From: Stappia sp. MMSF_3263 | GTDB lineage: Bacteria > Pseudomonadota > Alphaproteobacteria > Rhizobiales > Stappiaceae | DNA: 64,000 bases | Direction of reading: 5' to 3' | NCBI RefSeq assembly: GCF_030733745.1 | Contig: NZ_JASHIK010000021.1 | Location: 20,694-84,693 of the forward strand | Shown: piece by piece, positions 43,550 to 54,282 of the stretch | How positions within the stretch are numbered: the stretch's first letter is position 1 | Layout of the letters: each line of letters opens with the position of its first letter | Program-made: the position numbers and the translations under genes | The notes under the pieces: generated by a model | Told to the model about the DNA's origin: nothing | The model's database searches: none | What the model saw: only the letters and a program-made list of their open reading frames with translations

Positions 43550-45220
43550 ATGGCCAGTGACATCGAAATTGCCCGCGCAGCCCGCATGAGGCCGATCGCC
43601 GAGATCGGCGCCAGGCTCGGCATCCCGCCGGACGCGCTGGAGAGCTACGGCTCGACCAAGGCCAAGATCCGCTCCGACTTCATCTCCTCGCTCTCCCCAC
43701 GCCCGGACGGCAAGCTGGTGCTCGTCACCGCGATCAACCCGACGCCGGCCGGAGAAGGCAAGACGACCACGACCGTCGGGCTCGGCGACGGGCTGAACCG
43801 GATCGGCAAGAAAGCCGCCATCTGCCTGCGTGAACCCTCGCTCGGCCCCTGTTTCGGCATGAAGGGGGGTGCGGCCGGCGGAGGCCACGCGCAGGTGGTG
43901 CCGATGGAGGACATCAACCTCCACTTCACCGGCGACTTCCACGCCATCACCTCGGCGCACAACCTCCTCGCGGCGCTGATCGACAACCACATCTACTGGG
44001 GCAACGCGCTGGGGATCGACCAGCGCCGGATCACCTGGCGCCGCGTCATGGACATGAACGACCGGGCGCTGCGCCAGATCGTTTCCTCGCTGGGGGGCGT
44101 TGCCAACGGCTTCCCGCGCGAATCCGGCTTCGACATCACCGTCGCCTCAGAGATCATGGCGATCCTGTGCCTGGCGGGCGACCTTGCCGACCTGCAGACG
44201 CGACTGGGCAACATCATCATCGGCTACCGGCGCGACCGCACCGCCGTGACGGCGCGCGATCTGGAGGCCGACGGCGCAATGACCGTATTGCTGAAAGAGG
44301 CGATGCAGCCGAACCTGGTGCAGACGCTGGAGAACAATCCCGCCTTCATCCATGGCGGCCCCTTCGCCAATATCGCGCATGGCTGCAACTCGGTGATGGC
44401 GACGAAGACGGCGCTGAAGCTCGCCGACTATGTCGTCACCGAAGCCGGCTTCGGCGCCGATCTCGGAGCGGAGAAATTCTTCGACATCAAGTGCCGCAAG
44501 GCCGGCCTGTCGCCCTCCGCCGTCGTCATCGTCGCCACCATCCGGGCCCTGAAGATGAATGGCGGCGTCGGCAAGGACGCGCTCGGCAAGGAGGACGTGG
44601 CGGCGCTGACACGCGGCTGCGTCAATCTCGGCCGCCACATCGAGAACCTGCGCCTGTTCGGCGTACCAGTCGTCGTGGCGATCAACCACTTCGTCTCCGA
44701 CACGGATGCGGAAGTGGCCGCGATCCAGGCCTATGCGGCCGAACAGGGCGTTGCGGCGGTGCTCTGCCGGCACTGGGCGGACGGGTCGGCCGGGACGGAA
44801 AAGCTAGCCGAAAAGGTCGTCGAGATCGTCGAGGCGGACACCGCCCGCTTCGCGCCCCTTTACGAAGACGCGCTGCCGCTGTTCGACAAGATCGAGACGA
44901 TCGCCCGCAAGATCTACCGGGCGGGCGAGGTCGTCGCCGACAAGTCGGTGCGCGACCAGCTCGCCAAATGGGAGGCGGACGGGTTCGGCCATCTGCCGGT
45001 CTGCATGGCCAAGACGCAGTATTCCTTCTCCACCGACCCGAGCCTTCGCGGCGCACCGGAAGGTCATGCGGTGCCTGTGCGCGAGGTCCGGCTTTCCGCC
45101 GGCGCCGGCTTCATCGTCGCCATCTGCGGGGAGATCATGACCATGCCGGGCCTGCCCAAGGTGCCGTCCGCCAATCATATCCGGCTCGACGACAATGGCC
45201 AGATCGAGGGGCTGTTCTAG
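43550..45220 (+). CDS. fhs: Formate-tetrahydrofolate ligase
   Basis: A 556-residue enzyme that makes 10-formyl-THF from formate, ATP and THF. The P-loop [16 protein letters not shown] is at about residues 65-80, and [24 protein letters not shown] and [21 protein letters not shown] are signatures. GGGAGG lies 12 bases before the ATG at 43550. It feeds formate into the folate one-carbon pool, which links to the methyl-THF genes further along the window. Confidence 0.98.
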   Translation: MASDIEIARAARMRPIAEIGARLGIPPDALESYGSTKAKIRSDFISSLSPRPDGKLVLVTAINPTPAGEGKTTTTVGLGDGLNRIGKKAAICLREPSLGPCFGMKGGAAGGGHAQVVPMEDINLHFTGDFHAITSAHNLLAALIDNHIYWGNALGIDQRRITWRRVMDMNDRALRQIVSSLGGVANGFPRESGFDITVASEIMAILCLAGDLADLQTRLGNIIIGYRRDRTAVTARDLEADGAMTVLLKEAMQPNLVQTLENNPAFIHGGPFANIAHGCNSVMATKTALKLADYVVTEAGFGADLGAEKFFDIKCRKAGLSPSAVVIVATIRALKMNGGVGKDALGKEDVAALTRGCVNLGRHIENLRLFGVPVVVAINHFVSDTDAEVAAIQAYAAEQGVAAVLCRHWADGSAGTEKLAEKVVEIVEADTARFAPLYEDALPLFDKIETIARKIYRAGEVVADKSVRDQLAKWEADGFGHLPVCMAKTQYSFSTDPSLRGAPEGHAVPVREVRLSAGAGFIVAICGEIMTMPGLPKVPSANHIRLDDNGQIEGLF

Positions 45221-45327
45221 ACGAGAGCGAGAGAAGCCGCGTATCCGGACATTTCCGACACCTTGAAGTTCTCTTTTTGTTCCTATCAGCTATACTCCTT
45301 CGCACTGCAAGCCGGAGGAGGACGGTC

Positions 45328-46170
45328 ATGACCGGGCAACAGGAGAAATTCACGCGACTGAAGGCGCTGCACGCGCAGGACGGCGCCTTCATCATTCCCA
45401 ACCCGTGGGATGCCGGTTCCGCGCGCCTTCTGGCCAGCCTCGGCTTCGACGCCCTTGCCACCACCAGCGCCGGATATGCCTTCTCGAAGGGAAAACGGGA
45501 TTCCTTTGCCGGGCTTGGCCGAGAGGAACTCCTGGAGAATGCCGCGGAGATCGTCGCCGCGACGGACCTGCCCGTTTCCGCCGACCTTGAGGACGGTTTC
45601 GGCCCGGCGCCGGAAACCTGTGCGCAAACGATCCGCCTTGCCTGCGATGTCGGCCTCGTCGGCGGTTCGATCGAGGATGCGACGGGCGATCCGGATGCCC
45701 CGATCCACGCGTTTTCGCTTGCGGTCGAGCGCGTTCAGGCGGCGGCCGAAGCCGCCCGCGACCTGCCTTTCGTGCTGACCGCAAGGGCCGAGAATCACTT
45801 GTGGGGGAGGCCTGACCTCGACGACACGATCCGGCGGCTTCAGGCCTTTTCGCAAGCTGGCGCGCATGTCCTCTACGCCCCCGGTCTTCCCGATATTGAG
45901 GCGATCAGAACGGTCTGCGGCGCCGTGGACAAGCCGGTCAACGTGGTGATGGGCTTGAGGGGCAAGAGCTATTCCCTCGCGGAGCTGGCGGCAGCCGGCG
46001 TGAAACGCATCAGCGTCGGAGGATCGTTCGCGCGGGCCGCATTGGGGGCGTTGATGCGTGCGGCAGAGGAGGTGAAAACGTCGGGCACGTTCACCTATGC
46101 CGACGATGCCCTTCCCGACGCGGTCGCCAGCCGGTTGATGTCTCAGGAAAGGCCCGCCACCCGGTCGTGA
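45328..46170 (+). CDS. Isocitrate lyase / PEP mutase superfamily protein
   Basis: A 280-residue TIM-barrel enzyme of the PEP-mutase/isocitrate-lyase group, similar to oxaloacetate decarboxylase or 2-methylisocitrate-lyase-like proteins. Features: FIIPNPWDAGSARLLASLGF, TTSAGYAFSKG, the metal-binding ADLEDGFG, and GLVGGSIEDA. The isocitrate lyase Cys loop (KKCGH) is absent. ATG at 45328 follows GGAGGAGGACGGTC; an upstream frame through fhs is a shadow. The exact reaction cannot be told. Confidence 0.9.
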   Translation: MTGQQEKFTRLKALHAQDGAFIIPNPWDAGSARLLASLGFDALATTSAGYAFSKGKRDSFAGLGREELLENAAEIVAATDLPVSADLEDGFGPAPETCAQTIRLACDVGLVGGSIEDATGDPDAPIHAFSLAVERVQAAAEAARDLPFVLTARAENHLWGRPDLDDTIRRLQAFSQAGAHVLYAPGLPDIEAIRTVCGAVDKPVNVVMGLRGKSYSLAELAAAGVKRISVGGSFARAALGALMRAAEEVKTSGTFTYADDALPDAVASRLMSQERPATRS

Positions 46171-46226
46171 GGGGCGAGCCAGTGGGTAGACGCCTCACCC
46201 CGGCATGACGGGAGAGCGTGTCTCCC

Positions 46227-47294
46227 TCACCCGCCGAGGCTGGCGGAAACGACGAGGTCGGCAGCGGCCGGCGAACAGGCGATCGGCGTGTCGTGCAGGA
46301 TGGCAAGCCGGGTCAGCGCCATCAGGTCGACATCGCTGGCGTGGTGGCCATGCGGGTCGGCGAAGAAGACCACCGCGTCGAGCTCGCCCGTGGCGATCAG
46401 CGCGCCGAGCTGCTGGTCGCCGCCGTGGGAGCCGCGCTGCAGCCGCTGGATGGCAAGGCCCGGCACGGCGTCGAGCAGCATGGCGCCGGTGCCCCCCGTC
46501 GAGATCAGCTTCTGACGGCGCAGGATGTCGGCGTGGCGCGCCACCCAGGCGCGAAGATGCGACTTGCGGGCGTTATGGGCGACCAGCGCGATGCGCCGCG
46601 GCGCGGTCGACATGCGCCGGGCAGCGAGCGTCAGCGACAGGATGGCGCGCACCTGGGCCCCAAGCCCCTCTTCCGTGGTGGCGAACTGGCCCTTGAGCGC
46701 GGCCGTGCCGACGGTGAAGCCCGCAGCGCCGGCTTCCGCCACTTGGGCGATCCGCTCCGCCCGGTCGATGCTGCCGGCCATGATCACCGGCTTGTCGCAG
46801 GCGGAGCACACGCTGCGCATCAGCTCCGGCACGTTGCCGGCGAAGCGGTAGGCGAGCAGGTCGAGACCGTGCACGCTTTCCAGCTCGGTGAGCGCGCGGG
46901 CGCTTTGCGTGATCGTTTCGACCGATCCGGCAAGAACGCTCGGATGGCCGACGATCTCGCCGGGAAACGGATAGTAGCGGATCGGATGGGCCTTCAGCAT
47001 CGGCGCGACCTCGGCGGCGCGCGTGCCGCCAAGCAGGCAGTCCACCTCCAGCCCGATGGCCGCGCGCGCCGAGCGCAACTCGCTTTCCGCATCGAGGCTG
47101 ACCACCTCCAGATAGACGCGTCCGCCCGCCTCGCGGATATCGCGCGCCAGAGCCTTCAGTTCGTCGAACGGCAGGCCGACATCCTTGAAGCCGATGTGAC
47201 GGGCGCCACCTGCCAACACCTCCTCCAGCCGCGCCCGGGCGTCGGGAACCGTGCTGTCGTCCTCGGTCAGCATGAAGATGAAGTCGAAGGCCAT
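46227..47294 (-). CDS. TIM-barrel protein fused to a methylglyoxal-synthase-like domain
   Basis: A 355-residue two-domain protein. Residues about 1-205 look like a phosphate-binding TIM barrel (IGFKDVGL, YLEVVSLDAE, DCLLGGTR, KPVIMAGSIDRAE, GFTVGTA) that I cannot assign. Residues about 232-350 match methylglyoxal synthase: ALVAHN (His240), GGDQQLGALIATGELDAVVFF (Asp293), FADP (Asp313) and Asp323. The His98 equivalent of the E. coli enzyme falls on Ser320, with His317-318 nearby. It is divergent from the corrinoid-protein gene, so it may belong to that module. Activity uncertain. Confidence 0.85.
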   Translation of the reverse strand: MAFDFIFMLTEDDSTVPDARARLEEVLAGGARHIGFKDVGLPFDELKALARDIREAGGRVYLEVVSLDAESELRSARAAIGLEVDCLLGGTRAAEVAPMLKAHPIRYYPFPGEIVGHPSVLAGSVETITQSARALTELESVHGLDLLAYRFAGNVPELMRSVCSACDKPVIMAGSIDRAERIAQVAEAGAAGFTVGTAALKGQFATTEEGLGAQVRAILSLTLAARRMSTAPRRIALVAHNARKSHLRAWVARHADILRRQKLISTGGTGAMLLDAVPGLAIQRLQRGSHGGDQQLGALIATGELDAVVFFADPHGHHASDVDLMALTRLAILHDTPIACSPAAADLVVSASLGG

Positions 47295-47471
47295 CGCCGG
47301 TTCCGTTTCTGTCTGTCAGGCCTGTATCGGCACCCGTCACGGTACGCCTGTCGCTCCCGCGACTCCGCATGTCGCATTGGAGATATCGACGGGAGCCGGC
47401 TCAAACCAGTGTACTTGGAGCACCGGCCCAGTAGGGCATGGAGCCTTTCCCTCGCGCAAGTGGAGCGCCGG

Positions 47472-48179
<708 letters not shown>

Positions 48180-48184
48180 AGGCC

Positions 48185-48835
48185 ATGCTTTCGGCCGAAC
48201 AGGCAGACCGGATCGCCGACGCATCCCTCGCGGATGCGTCGCTTGCCTGCGAGAAAGTGCTGGTCATCGCCTGCGGCGCGCTGGCAAACGAGATCCTCGC
48301 CGTCACCCGCGCCAACGGGCTGTCGCATGTGGAGCTGCAATGCCTGCCGGCACAGCTCCACAACCGCCCGGAAAAGATCCCCGAGGCCGTGCGCCGGGCG
48401 ATCCACACCGCACGCCCCGCCTATCGCCGCATCCTCGTGGGCTATGGCGATTGCGGCACCGGCGGCCTGCTCGACAAGGTGATCGCCGAGGAAGGCGTCG
48501 AGCGCATCGAAGGCGCCCATTGCTACGCCTTCTTCGCCGGCCTCGACATCTTCGACCAGGAAGCCGAAGTCGCGCCCGGCACCTTCTATCTCACCGATTT
48601 CCTTGCCCGCCATTTCGAGACGCTGGTCGTGCGGCCGCTCGGCCTCGACGACCATCCCGAACTGCGCGACGCCTATTTCGGCAACTACACGCGGCTGCTC
48701 TACCTGGAGCAGGCCCCCGATCCGTCCATCGAGGCGCGGGCGCGCGCCGCGGCCGAGCGGCTCGGCCTTGCCTATGACTTCCGACCGACCGGCTACGGGT
48801 TGCTGGAAACGACCTTGAAGCGCCTGGCAGGCTGA
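48185..48835 (+). CDS. DUF1638 protein
   Basis: A 216-residue DUF1638 member: [35 protein letters not shown], and [12 protein letters not shown], the family hallmark. It commonly sits beside corrinoid methyl-transfer genes, where its role is unknown. A direct repeat [10 protein letters not shown] is near the N-terminus. Very close to the corrinoid-protein gene, so probably co-transcribed. Confidence 0.9.
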   Translation: MLSAEQADRIADASLADASLACEKVLVIACGALANEILAVTRANGLSHVELQCLPAQLHNRPEKIPEAVRRAIHTARPAYRRILVGYGDCGTGGLLDKVIAEEGVERIEGAHCYAFFAGLDIFDQEAEVAPGTFYLTDFLARHFETLVVRPLGLDDHPELRDAYFGNYTRLLYLEQAPDPSIEARARAAAERLGLAYDFRPTGYGLLETTLKRLAG

Positions 48836-49014
48836 CCTCCGCTTTCCCCGGACCTGTTGCAGATGCGTCATTGTGCCCGAAATGGCCCGTGATAGAGATC
48901 TCTCCCCGACGGCCAGGGCAGGTGGTGCGGCGACAGCCGCAGGCTCCGCGCGACCATCGGTTCCAGGGACCCTGGCCCTTTTCCTCTCGCGACGCGCGAC
49001 ACAGGACGATCTCC

Positions 49015-49662
49015 GTGACCAATTTTTTCGAGACCCCCTTCAAGGGCAAGCTGCTCAGCGAGCAGGTGACGAACCCCAACATCGCCGTCGGCCGCTACAG
49101 CTACTATTCCGGCTACTACCACGGCCATTCGTTCGACGATTGCGCCCGCTACCTGATGCCGGACAGGGACGACGTCGACCGGCTGATCGTCGGCAGCTTC
49201 TGTTCGATCGGGACGGGCGCGACCTTCATGATGGCCGGCAACCAGGGGCACCGGCCGGAATGGGTCTCCACGTTTCCGTTCTTCTTCATGTCCGAGGAAC
49301 CCGCCTTCGCCAATGCTGAGCTCGGCTATCTGCCGGCCGGCGACACGGTGGTGGGCAACGATGTGTGGATCGGCGCGGAAGCGCTGATCATGCCCGGCAT
49401 CCGCATCGGCGACGGCGCGATGATCGGAAGCCGGGCGGTCGTCACCAGGGACGTTGCCCCCTACTCCATCGTCGCCGGCAATCCCGCGCGCGAGATTCGC
49501 AAGCGCTTCTCCGACGAGGAGATCGCGATGCTGCTGGAAATGGCGTGGTGGGACTGGCCGATCGAGCGCATCGAGCGGGAAATCCGGACCCTGTGCTCCG
49601 TCGACATTGCAGGCCTTCATGCCCGCTGGAAGGCGGAGGCGGCAGACGCTGTACCCGACTGA
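49015..49662 (+). CDS. CatB/Vat-type hexapeptide-repeat acetyltransferase
   Basis: A 215-residue left-handed beta-helix acyltransferase. [33 protein letters not shown], the catalytic region [14 protein letters not shown] with its His, then [42 protein letters not shown] of the coil. Family members acetylate chloramphenicol or streptogramins, but chromosomal copies often have other acceptors. GTG start at 49015 preceded by AGGA. It interrupts the corrinoid module; the link is unclear. Confidence 0.9.
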   Translation: MTNFFETPFKGKLLSEQVTNPNIAVGRYSYYSGYYHGHSFDDCARYLMPDRDDVDRLIVGSFCSIGTGATFMMAGNQGHRPEWVSTFPFFFMSEEPAFANAELGYLPAGDTVVGNDVWIGAEALIMPGIRIGDGAMIGSRAVVTRDVAPYSIVAGNPAREIRKRFSDEEIAMLLEMAWWDWPIERIEREIRTLCSVDIAGLHARWKAEAADAVPD

Positions 49663-49708
49663 CGCCGCCGCATGCGGCCAAGACATCCCGATCGCGGCGC
49701 ATTCTGCA

Positions 49709-49740
49709 CGCCCGTCCGCTCCGAAAGGTCCGGGCGGGCG
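49709..49740 (+). terminator. Terminator-like hairpin in the 49663-49973 interval
   Basis: CGCCCGTCCG and CGGGCGGGCG pair (one G-U) around a twelve-base loop, followed by TTTCGCCTTT. It probably ends the acetyltransferase message. In the rest of the 311-base interval (49663-49973) I see nothing firm; a promoter for the downstream folate/corrinoid genes is expected there. Confidence 0.55.
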
Positions 49741-49973
49741 TTTCGCCTTTCCGCCCCGTCTGCGGCTTTACAGTCTTCGCCGGAACAGGATGCGGCGAAA
49801 AAGCGACCAGCCACGCGCGGATACTTTGCACCCAAGAATAACCGCAGCGACATCGCTGTCGTTTTCAGGACCGCCCGTGTCGTCTGTGCACCGATGAGCT
49901 TGGCGCGCGAAGGCATCATGATGCTTGAAAGGCGCCGGTTGGCGGCGCCGGAACGCGTGTTCGGAGCGGCGCC

Positions 49974-50330
49974 GTGGCGCAGAAAACCATCGTCTACTGG
50001 CGGGACATACCGGCGCAGGTGCTGGTCAAGGCCGGCCGAAAGAGCGCCCGCCGGGAACTGCCCGAACAGTTCATCCAGGCGATCGACCGCTGCGCCATGC
50101 GCGTCGGCGCGAAGGACAGCGACGCCTATCTCGCCGAATGGCGGCGCGGCGACCCGCAGCCCGTCGGCGACGACCTGGAGGCAGAGGCGGAGATCGCGCT
50201 TCGCGACCTGCTGGCCGTCTATCCCGCCGACCGTCTCAAGGCTCTCGTGCTGGCCCAGGGCCACGACACGACCCGGGACGGTGCCGGCTCCTCTTCCCCC
50301 GAGACCTCGCATACGGGACAAGCGACATGA
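49974..50330 (+). CDS. Virulence-factor (PF13769-type) domain protein
   Basis: A 118-residue protein with the domain named Virulence_fact: VYWRDIPAQVLVKAG, RRELPEQFIQAIDRCAMRVG, DAYLAEWRRGDP. The name is historical; the recurring context is exactly this methyl-THF/corrinoid cluster, so a role in one-carbon transfer is more likely. GTG start at 49974. The stop overlaps the next ATG as ATGA, so it is coupled to the MTHFR-like gene. Confidence 0.8.
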   Translation: MAQKTIVYWRDIPAQVLVKAGRKSARRELPEQFIQAIDRCAMRVGAKDSDAYLAEWRRGDPQPVGDDLEAEAEIALRDLLAVYPADRLKALVLAQGHDTTRDGAGSSSPETSHTGQAT

Positions 50331-51223
50331 CGGATCCCCGCCTGAACCATCTGGGCTGCTTCGCCGCCTCGACCGAAATGTCGCCGCGCCAGGTGGTCGA
50401 CAAGCCCGAATTGCTGTCGCTCGTTCCGACCGGGACCAGGGTCTATCTGACCGACCTCGGCAATGTCGGCGAGGACGATATCATCCGCGCCGCGCGCCGC
50501 GTCACCGATGCCGGTCTCGTCGCCGTGCCGCACATGGCGGCGCGCCGCTATGCTTCCTTCGCCGCCTTTGAAACACGGTTGACCCGGCTGGTGGCGGAAG
50601 CCGGCGTGCGCGACGTGCTGGCGGTGGCCGGCGAGGCGCCCGCGCCCGGCCCGATCCGTTCCTCGGTCGACATGATCGAGACCGGCCTGTTCGACCGGCT
50701 CGGCATAGAGCGCATCGGCGTTGCCGGTCACCCGGAGGGGGCGCCCGACATCCCGCGCGAGACGATCCGCGCGTTCCTGATGCGCAAGCACGAGCTTGCC
50801 GAGCAGAGCGATGCCCGCTTCCACATCGTCACCCAGTTCGGGTTCGACCCGCACAAGGTCAATCTCTGGCTCGACGAGATCGCCGGCTGGGGCAACCGCT
50901 TCCCCGTCCATATCGGCGTCGCCGGCCCGGCCAAGATGACGACGCTGATCAAGTACGCCGCCTTTGCCGGTGTCGAGAACTCCCTCGCCTTCCTCAAGAA
51001 GCGCGGCGGAGCAGTGGTGTCGATGCTCGCGGGCTACGACCCCGAGACGATGCTGGCGCCGCTGGAAGCGCGCGTGCAGACGCGCCCGCACACCCAGCTC
51101 CAGCAGATCCACGTATTCCCCTTCGGCGGGTTGACCAAGACCGCCGACTGGCTCGCTGCCCGCGGCAGCTGGTCCTATACCGGCGCCGGCTCCCATCCGT
51201 TTCCTGCAGAGGTAGCGCAATAA
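50327..51223 (+). CDS. Methylenetetrahydrofolate reductase-like protein
   Basis: A 298-residue flavin-type TIM barrel related to MetF, which interconverts methylene-THF and methyl-THF. Visible elements: VYLTDLGNVGEDDI, VAVPHMAARRY, VLAVAGEAP, IGVAGHPEGAPDI, ARFHIVTQFGFD and VHIGVAGPAK. It differs from housekeeping MetF, so it is probably a dedicated copy that oxidises methyl-THF produced by the downstream methyltransferase. Overlaps neighbours on both sides (ATGA upstream, TAATG downstream). Confidence 0.9.
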   Translation: MTDPRLNHLGCFAASTEMSPRQVVDKPELLSLVPTGTRVYLTDLGNVGEDDIIRAARRVTDAGLVAVPHMAARRYASFAAFETRLTRLVAEAGVRDVLAVAGEAPAPGPIRSSVDMIETGLFDRLGIERIGVAGHPEGAPDIPRETIRAFLMRKHELAEQSDARFHIVTQFGFDPHKVNLWLDEIAGWGNRFPVHIGVAGPAKMTTLIKYAAFAGVENSLAFLKKRGGAVVSMLAGYDPETMLAPLEARVQTRPHTQLQQIHVFPFGGLTKTADWLAARGSWSYTGAGSHPFPAEVAQ

Positions 51224-52173
51224 TGACCAGAACCATCGTGGCCTCGGCCACGCGCGAGATCATCATCGGCTTCGACCAGCCCTTCTGCGTGATCGGCGAG
51301 CGGATCAACCCCACGGGGCGCAAGAAGCTCGCCGCCGAGATGGCCGCGGGCGATTTCTCGACGGTGGAACGGGACGCGCTGGCGCAGGTGGCGGCGGGCG
51401 CGACCATGCTCGACGTCAATGCCGGCGTCACCGCCGTCAACCCGAACGAGACCGAACCGCCGCTTCTGGTCAAGACGCTGGAGATCGTGCAGGGGCTGGT
51501 GGACGTGCCGCTGTCGATCGACAGTTCGGTGACGGCCGCGATCGAGGCGGGCCTCAGGGTCGCCAAGGGCCGGCCGCTGGTCAATTCCGTCACCGGCGAG
51601 GAGGAGAAGTTAGAGGCAATCCTGCCGCTGGTGAAGAAGTACAACGTGCCGGTGGTTGCCATCTCCAATGACGAGACGGGCATTTCGGAAGACCCGGACG
51701 TACGCTTCGAGGTCGCGCGGAAGATCGTCCAGCGCGCCGCCGACTACGGCATTCCGGCGCATGACATCGTCGTCGACCCGCTGGTCATGCCGATCGGCGC
51801 GATGGGAACGGCCGGCCGTCAGGTGTTCCAGCTGCTGCGCCGGCTGCGCGAGGAGCTGAAGGTCAACACGACCTGCGGCCTCTCCAACATCTCCTTCGGC
51901 CTGCCGCACCGGCACGGCATCAATGCCGCCTTCATCCCGATGGTGATCGGCGCGGGCATGACCAGCGCGATCATGAACCCCTGTCGTCCGCAGGAAATGG
52001 AGGCCGTACGCGGCGCCAATGTCCTGACCGGCAATGACCCCAACTGTTCCGACTGGATCATGACCTATCGCGACTACAAGCCGGGTACGGAGGCCGGACC
52101 GGCGGCGGCGGCTCCGGGCGGCGGCTCCGGACGGCGCGGCGGGCGCGAGGGACGCAGGCGGGCGAGCGTCTGA
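51223..52173 (+). CDS. Methyltetrahydrofolate:corrinoid methyltransferase
   Basis: A 316-residue pterin-binding TIM barrel of the AcsE/MtgA type that moves a methyl group between the corrinoid carrier and THF. It starts FCVIGERINPTGRKKL, with the LDVNAG, PLSIDSS, NSVTGEE and VDPLVMPIG strands typical of pterin sites and SNISFGLPHRH later. The C-terminal 25 residues are Gly/Ala/Arg-rich and end in an Arg run, unlike the usual compact end. One-base overlap with the MTHFR-like gene. Confidence 0.93.
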   Translation: MTRTIVASATREIIIGFDQPFCVIGERINPTGRKKLAAEMAAGDFSTVERDALAQVAAGATMLDVNAGVTAVNPNETEPPLLVKTLEIVQGLVDVPLSIDSSVTAAIEAGLRVAKGRPLVNSVTGEEEKLEAILPLVKKYNVPVVAISNDETGISEDPDVRFEVARKIVQRAADYGIPAHDIVVDPLVMPIGAMGTAGRQVFQLLRRLREELKVNTTCGLSNISFGLPHRHGINAAFIPMVIGAGMTSAIMNPCRPQEMEAVRGANVLTGNDPNCSDWIMTYRDYKPGTEAGPAAAAPGGGSGRRGGREGRRRASV

Positions 52174-52221
52174 GCAGGCGCAATCGGCTCCCGACGACAA
52201 GGTGAAGGCAGAAACGCGCGC

Positions 52222-54261
52222 ATGAGTGAAACTCCCGGAACGGCGAGGGTCGTCTTCCAGCCGAGCGGCCGGCGGGGAAATTTCCCTGTCGGCACGCCTC
52301 TGCTCGATGCTGCGCGCACGCTCGGCGTCTATGTGGAATCGGTCTGCGGCGGGCGCGGCATCTGCGGCCGCTGCCAGGTCTCGGTCTCCGAAGGCGCCTT
52401 CGCCAAGGAAAAACTGACGAGCTCGGCCGACCACCTGGGCCCCGTCACCGAGGCCGAGGCCCGCTACGCGCAGCTGCGCGAGCTTGCCAGCGATCGCCGC
52501 CTCTCCTGCCAGGCGACGATCCAGGGCGACATGGTGGTCGACGTCCCGACCGACGCCCAGACCAATCGCCAGGTGGTGCGCAAGCGCGCCGAAAACGTCA
52601 CGATCGCCCCCGACAGCACTGTCCGACTGGTTGCGGTTACCGTCAGCGAACCTGACATGGAGCAACCGCTTGGCGATGCCGACCGGCTGCTGGAGGCACT
52701 TGTCGCGGAAAGCGGCGAGAGCGGTCTTGCCCTCGACCCCGCCCTGCTGCCACGCGTCCAGGCGATCCTGCGCAAGGGCGACTGGCGCGTCACCGCCGCG
52801 ATCTGGCGGGACGATACCCACCCGCCACGCGTCATCGCGCTGTGGCCGGGCGACAAACAGACCGTCTACGGGCTTGCCGTCGATATCGGCTCGACCACCA
52901 TCGCCGCGCATCTGTGCGACCTGCGCAACGGGCGCACCGTGACCTCCGCCGGCACATCGAACCCGCAGATCCGCTTCGGCGAGGACCTGATGTCGCGGGT
53001 TTCCTATGTGCAGATGAACCCGGCGCGCCTGCCGGATCTCGTTGCCACCGTGCGCGCCGCCGTCGACGCGCTGGTGGCCAAGCTCGTCGCCGATGTGGGC
53101 GCGACGCGCGAGGACGTGGTCGACGCGGTCTTCGTCGGCAACCCGATCATGCATCACCTCTTCCTCGGCATCGACCCGACCGAGCTTGGCGGCGCGCCCT
53201 TCGCGCTGGCGGTGTCGGGCGCGGTGCATACGCGCGCTGTCGATGTCGGGCTGGAGCTCAATCCCGGCGCACGGGTCTACATGCTGCCTTGCATTGCTGG
53301 TCATGTCGGCGCGGACGCCGCCGCGGCCGCACTCTCCACTCGCCCGTTCGAGGCCGAAGCCATGACGCTCGTCGTCGACATCGGCACCAACGCGGAAATC
53401 CTGCTCGGCAATCGCGAACGGCTGCTCGCGGCGAGCTCGCCGACCGGACCCGCCTTCGAGGGCGCCGAGATCTCCTGCGGCCAGCGCGCTGCGCCCGGCG
53501 CCATCGAGCGCATCCGCATCGACCCGGAAACGCTGGAGCCGCGCTTCAAGGTGATCGGTCTCGACGAGTGGTCGGACGACCCGGAATTCGCGGAAAAGAA
53601 GGACCAGGTCGGCGTCACCGGCATTTGCGGATCGGGCATCATCGAGGCGGTGGCCGAGCTCTATCTTGCCGGCGTCATCACCACCGACGGGCTGATCGAC
53701 GGTGCACTTGCGGCGCGCTCGCCGCGTGTCGTGCAAAAAGGGCGCACCTATGCCTATGTGGTGGCGAGCGAGGGCATCGAGCTGACCATCGGGCAGACCG
53801 ACATCCGGGCGATCCAGCTGGCCAAGGCGGCGCTCTATGCCGGTGTGAAACTGCTCTCCGACAAGCTCGGCAATCCGGAGATCGAGCGTATCCGGCTCGC
53901 CGGCGCCTTCGGCAGTTACATCGACACGAAATACGCGATGATCCTGGGGCTGATCCCCGATTGCGACCTCGCCGAGGTCTCGGGCATCGGCAATGCCGCC
54001 GGCACGGGCGCGCGCATGGCGCTGGTCAATCGCGGCGAGCGGCGCACGATCGAGCGGGTGGTGCGGGAGATCGAAAAGATCGAGACGGCGCTGGAGCCGA
54101 AGTTCCAGGAGCATTTCGTCAACGCCATGGCGATCCCCAACAAGGTCGACCCCTTCCCCCGCCTGCGCCAGGCGGTCACCCTGCCCGAACCGCGCCAGAT
54201 GCCCGAGCCGGGAGATGGCGAAGAGGACGGAGGCCGTCGCCGCAGGCGCCGGCGGGGATAG
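52222..54261 (+). CDS. RACo-like corrinoid reductive activator (2Fe-2S, DUF4445)
   Basis: A 679-residue ATP-dependent reactivator of corrinoid proteins. The N-terminal 2Fe-2S ferredoxin domain has cysteines 42, 48, 51 and 96 (VCGGRGICGRCQ). A linker follows, then the ASKHA-type ATPase/DUF4445 region: GLAVDIGSTTIAAHLCDL, DAVFVGNPIMHHLFLG, VVDIGTNAEILLG and IRLAGAFGSYID. It reduces the inactive Co(II) state back to Co(I). The last residues are an Arg run (GGRRRRRRRG). It is the final gene of the cluster. Confidence 0.95.
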   Translation: MSETPGTARVVFQPSGRRGNFPVGTPLLDAARTLGVYVESVCGGRGICGRCQVSVSEGAFAKEKLTSSADHLGPVTEAEARYAQLRELASDRRLSCQATIQGDMVVDVPTDAQTNRQVVRKRAENVTIAPDSTVRLVAVTVSEPDMEQPLGDADRLLEALVAESGESGLALDPALLPRVQAILRKGDWRVTAAIWRDDTHPPRVIALWPGDKQTVYGLAVDIGSTTIAAHLCDLRNGRTVTSAGTSNPQIRFGEDLMSRVSYVQMNPARLPDLVATVRAAVDALVAKLVADVGATREDVVDAVFVGNPIMHHLFLGIDPTELGGAPFALAVSGAVHTRAVDVGLELNPGARVYMLPCIAGHVGADAAAAALSTRPFEAEAMTLVVDIGTNAEILLGNRERLLAASSPTGPAFEGAEISCGQRAAPGAIERIRIDPETLEPRFKVIGLDEWSDDPEFAEKKDQVGVTGICGSGIIEAVAELYLAGVITTDGLIDGALAARSPRVVQKGRTYAYVVASEGIELTIGQTDIRAIQLAKAALYAGVKLLSDKLGNPEIERIRLAGAFGSYIDTKYAMILGLIPDCDLAEVSGIGNAAGTGARMALVNRGERRTIERVVREIEKIETALEPKFQEHFVNAMAIPNKVDPFPRLRQAVTLPEPRQMPEPGDGEEDGGRRRRRRRG

Positions 54262-54282
54262 CCGCTCAAGTTCCGGGTGACT

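Noticed and set aside
49015..49662. Calling the hexapeptide acetyltransferase an antibiotic-resistance gene
   Set aside because: The fold is shared with many chromosomal acetyltransferases; nothing in the sequence or context shows chloramphenicol or streptogramin as substrate.
51610..54114. An 834-codon minus-strand frame opposite the RACo-like gene
   Set aside because: Shadow frame without motifs; the plus strand has ferredoxin and ATPase signatures.
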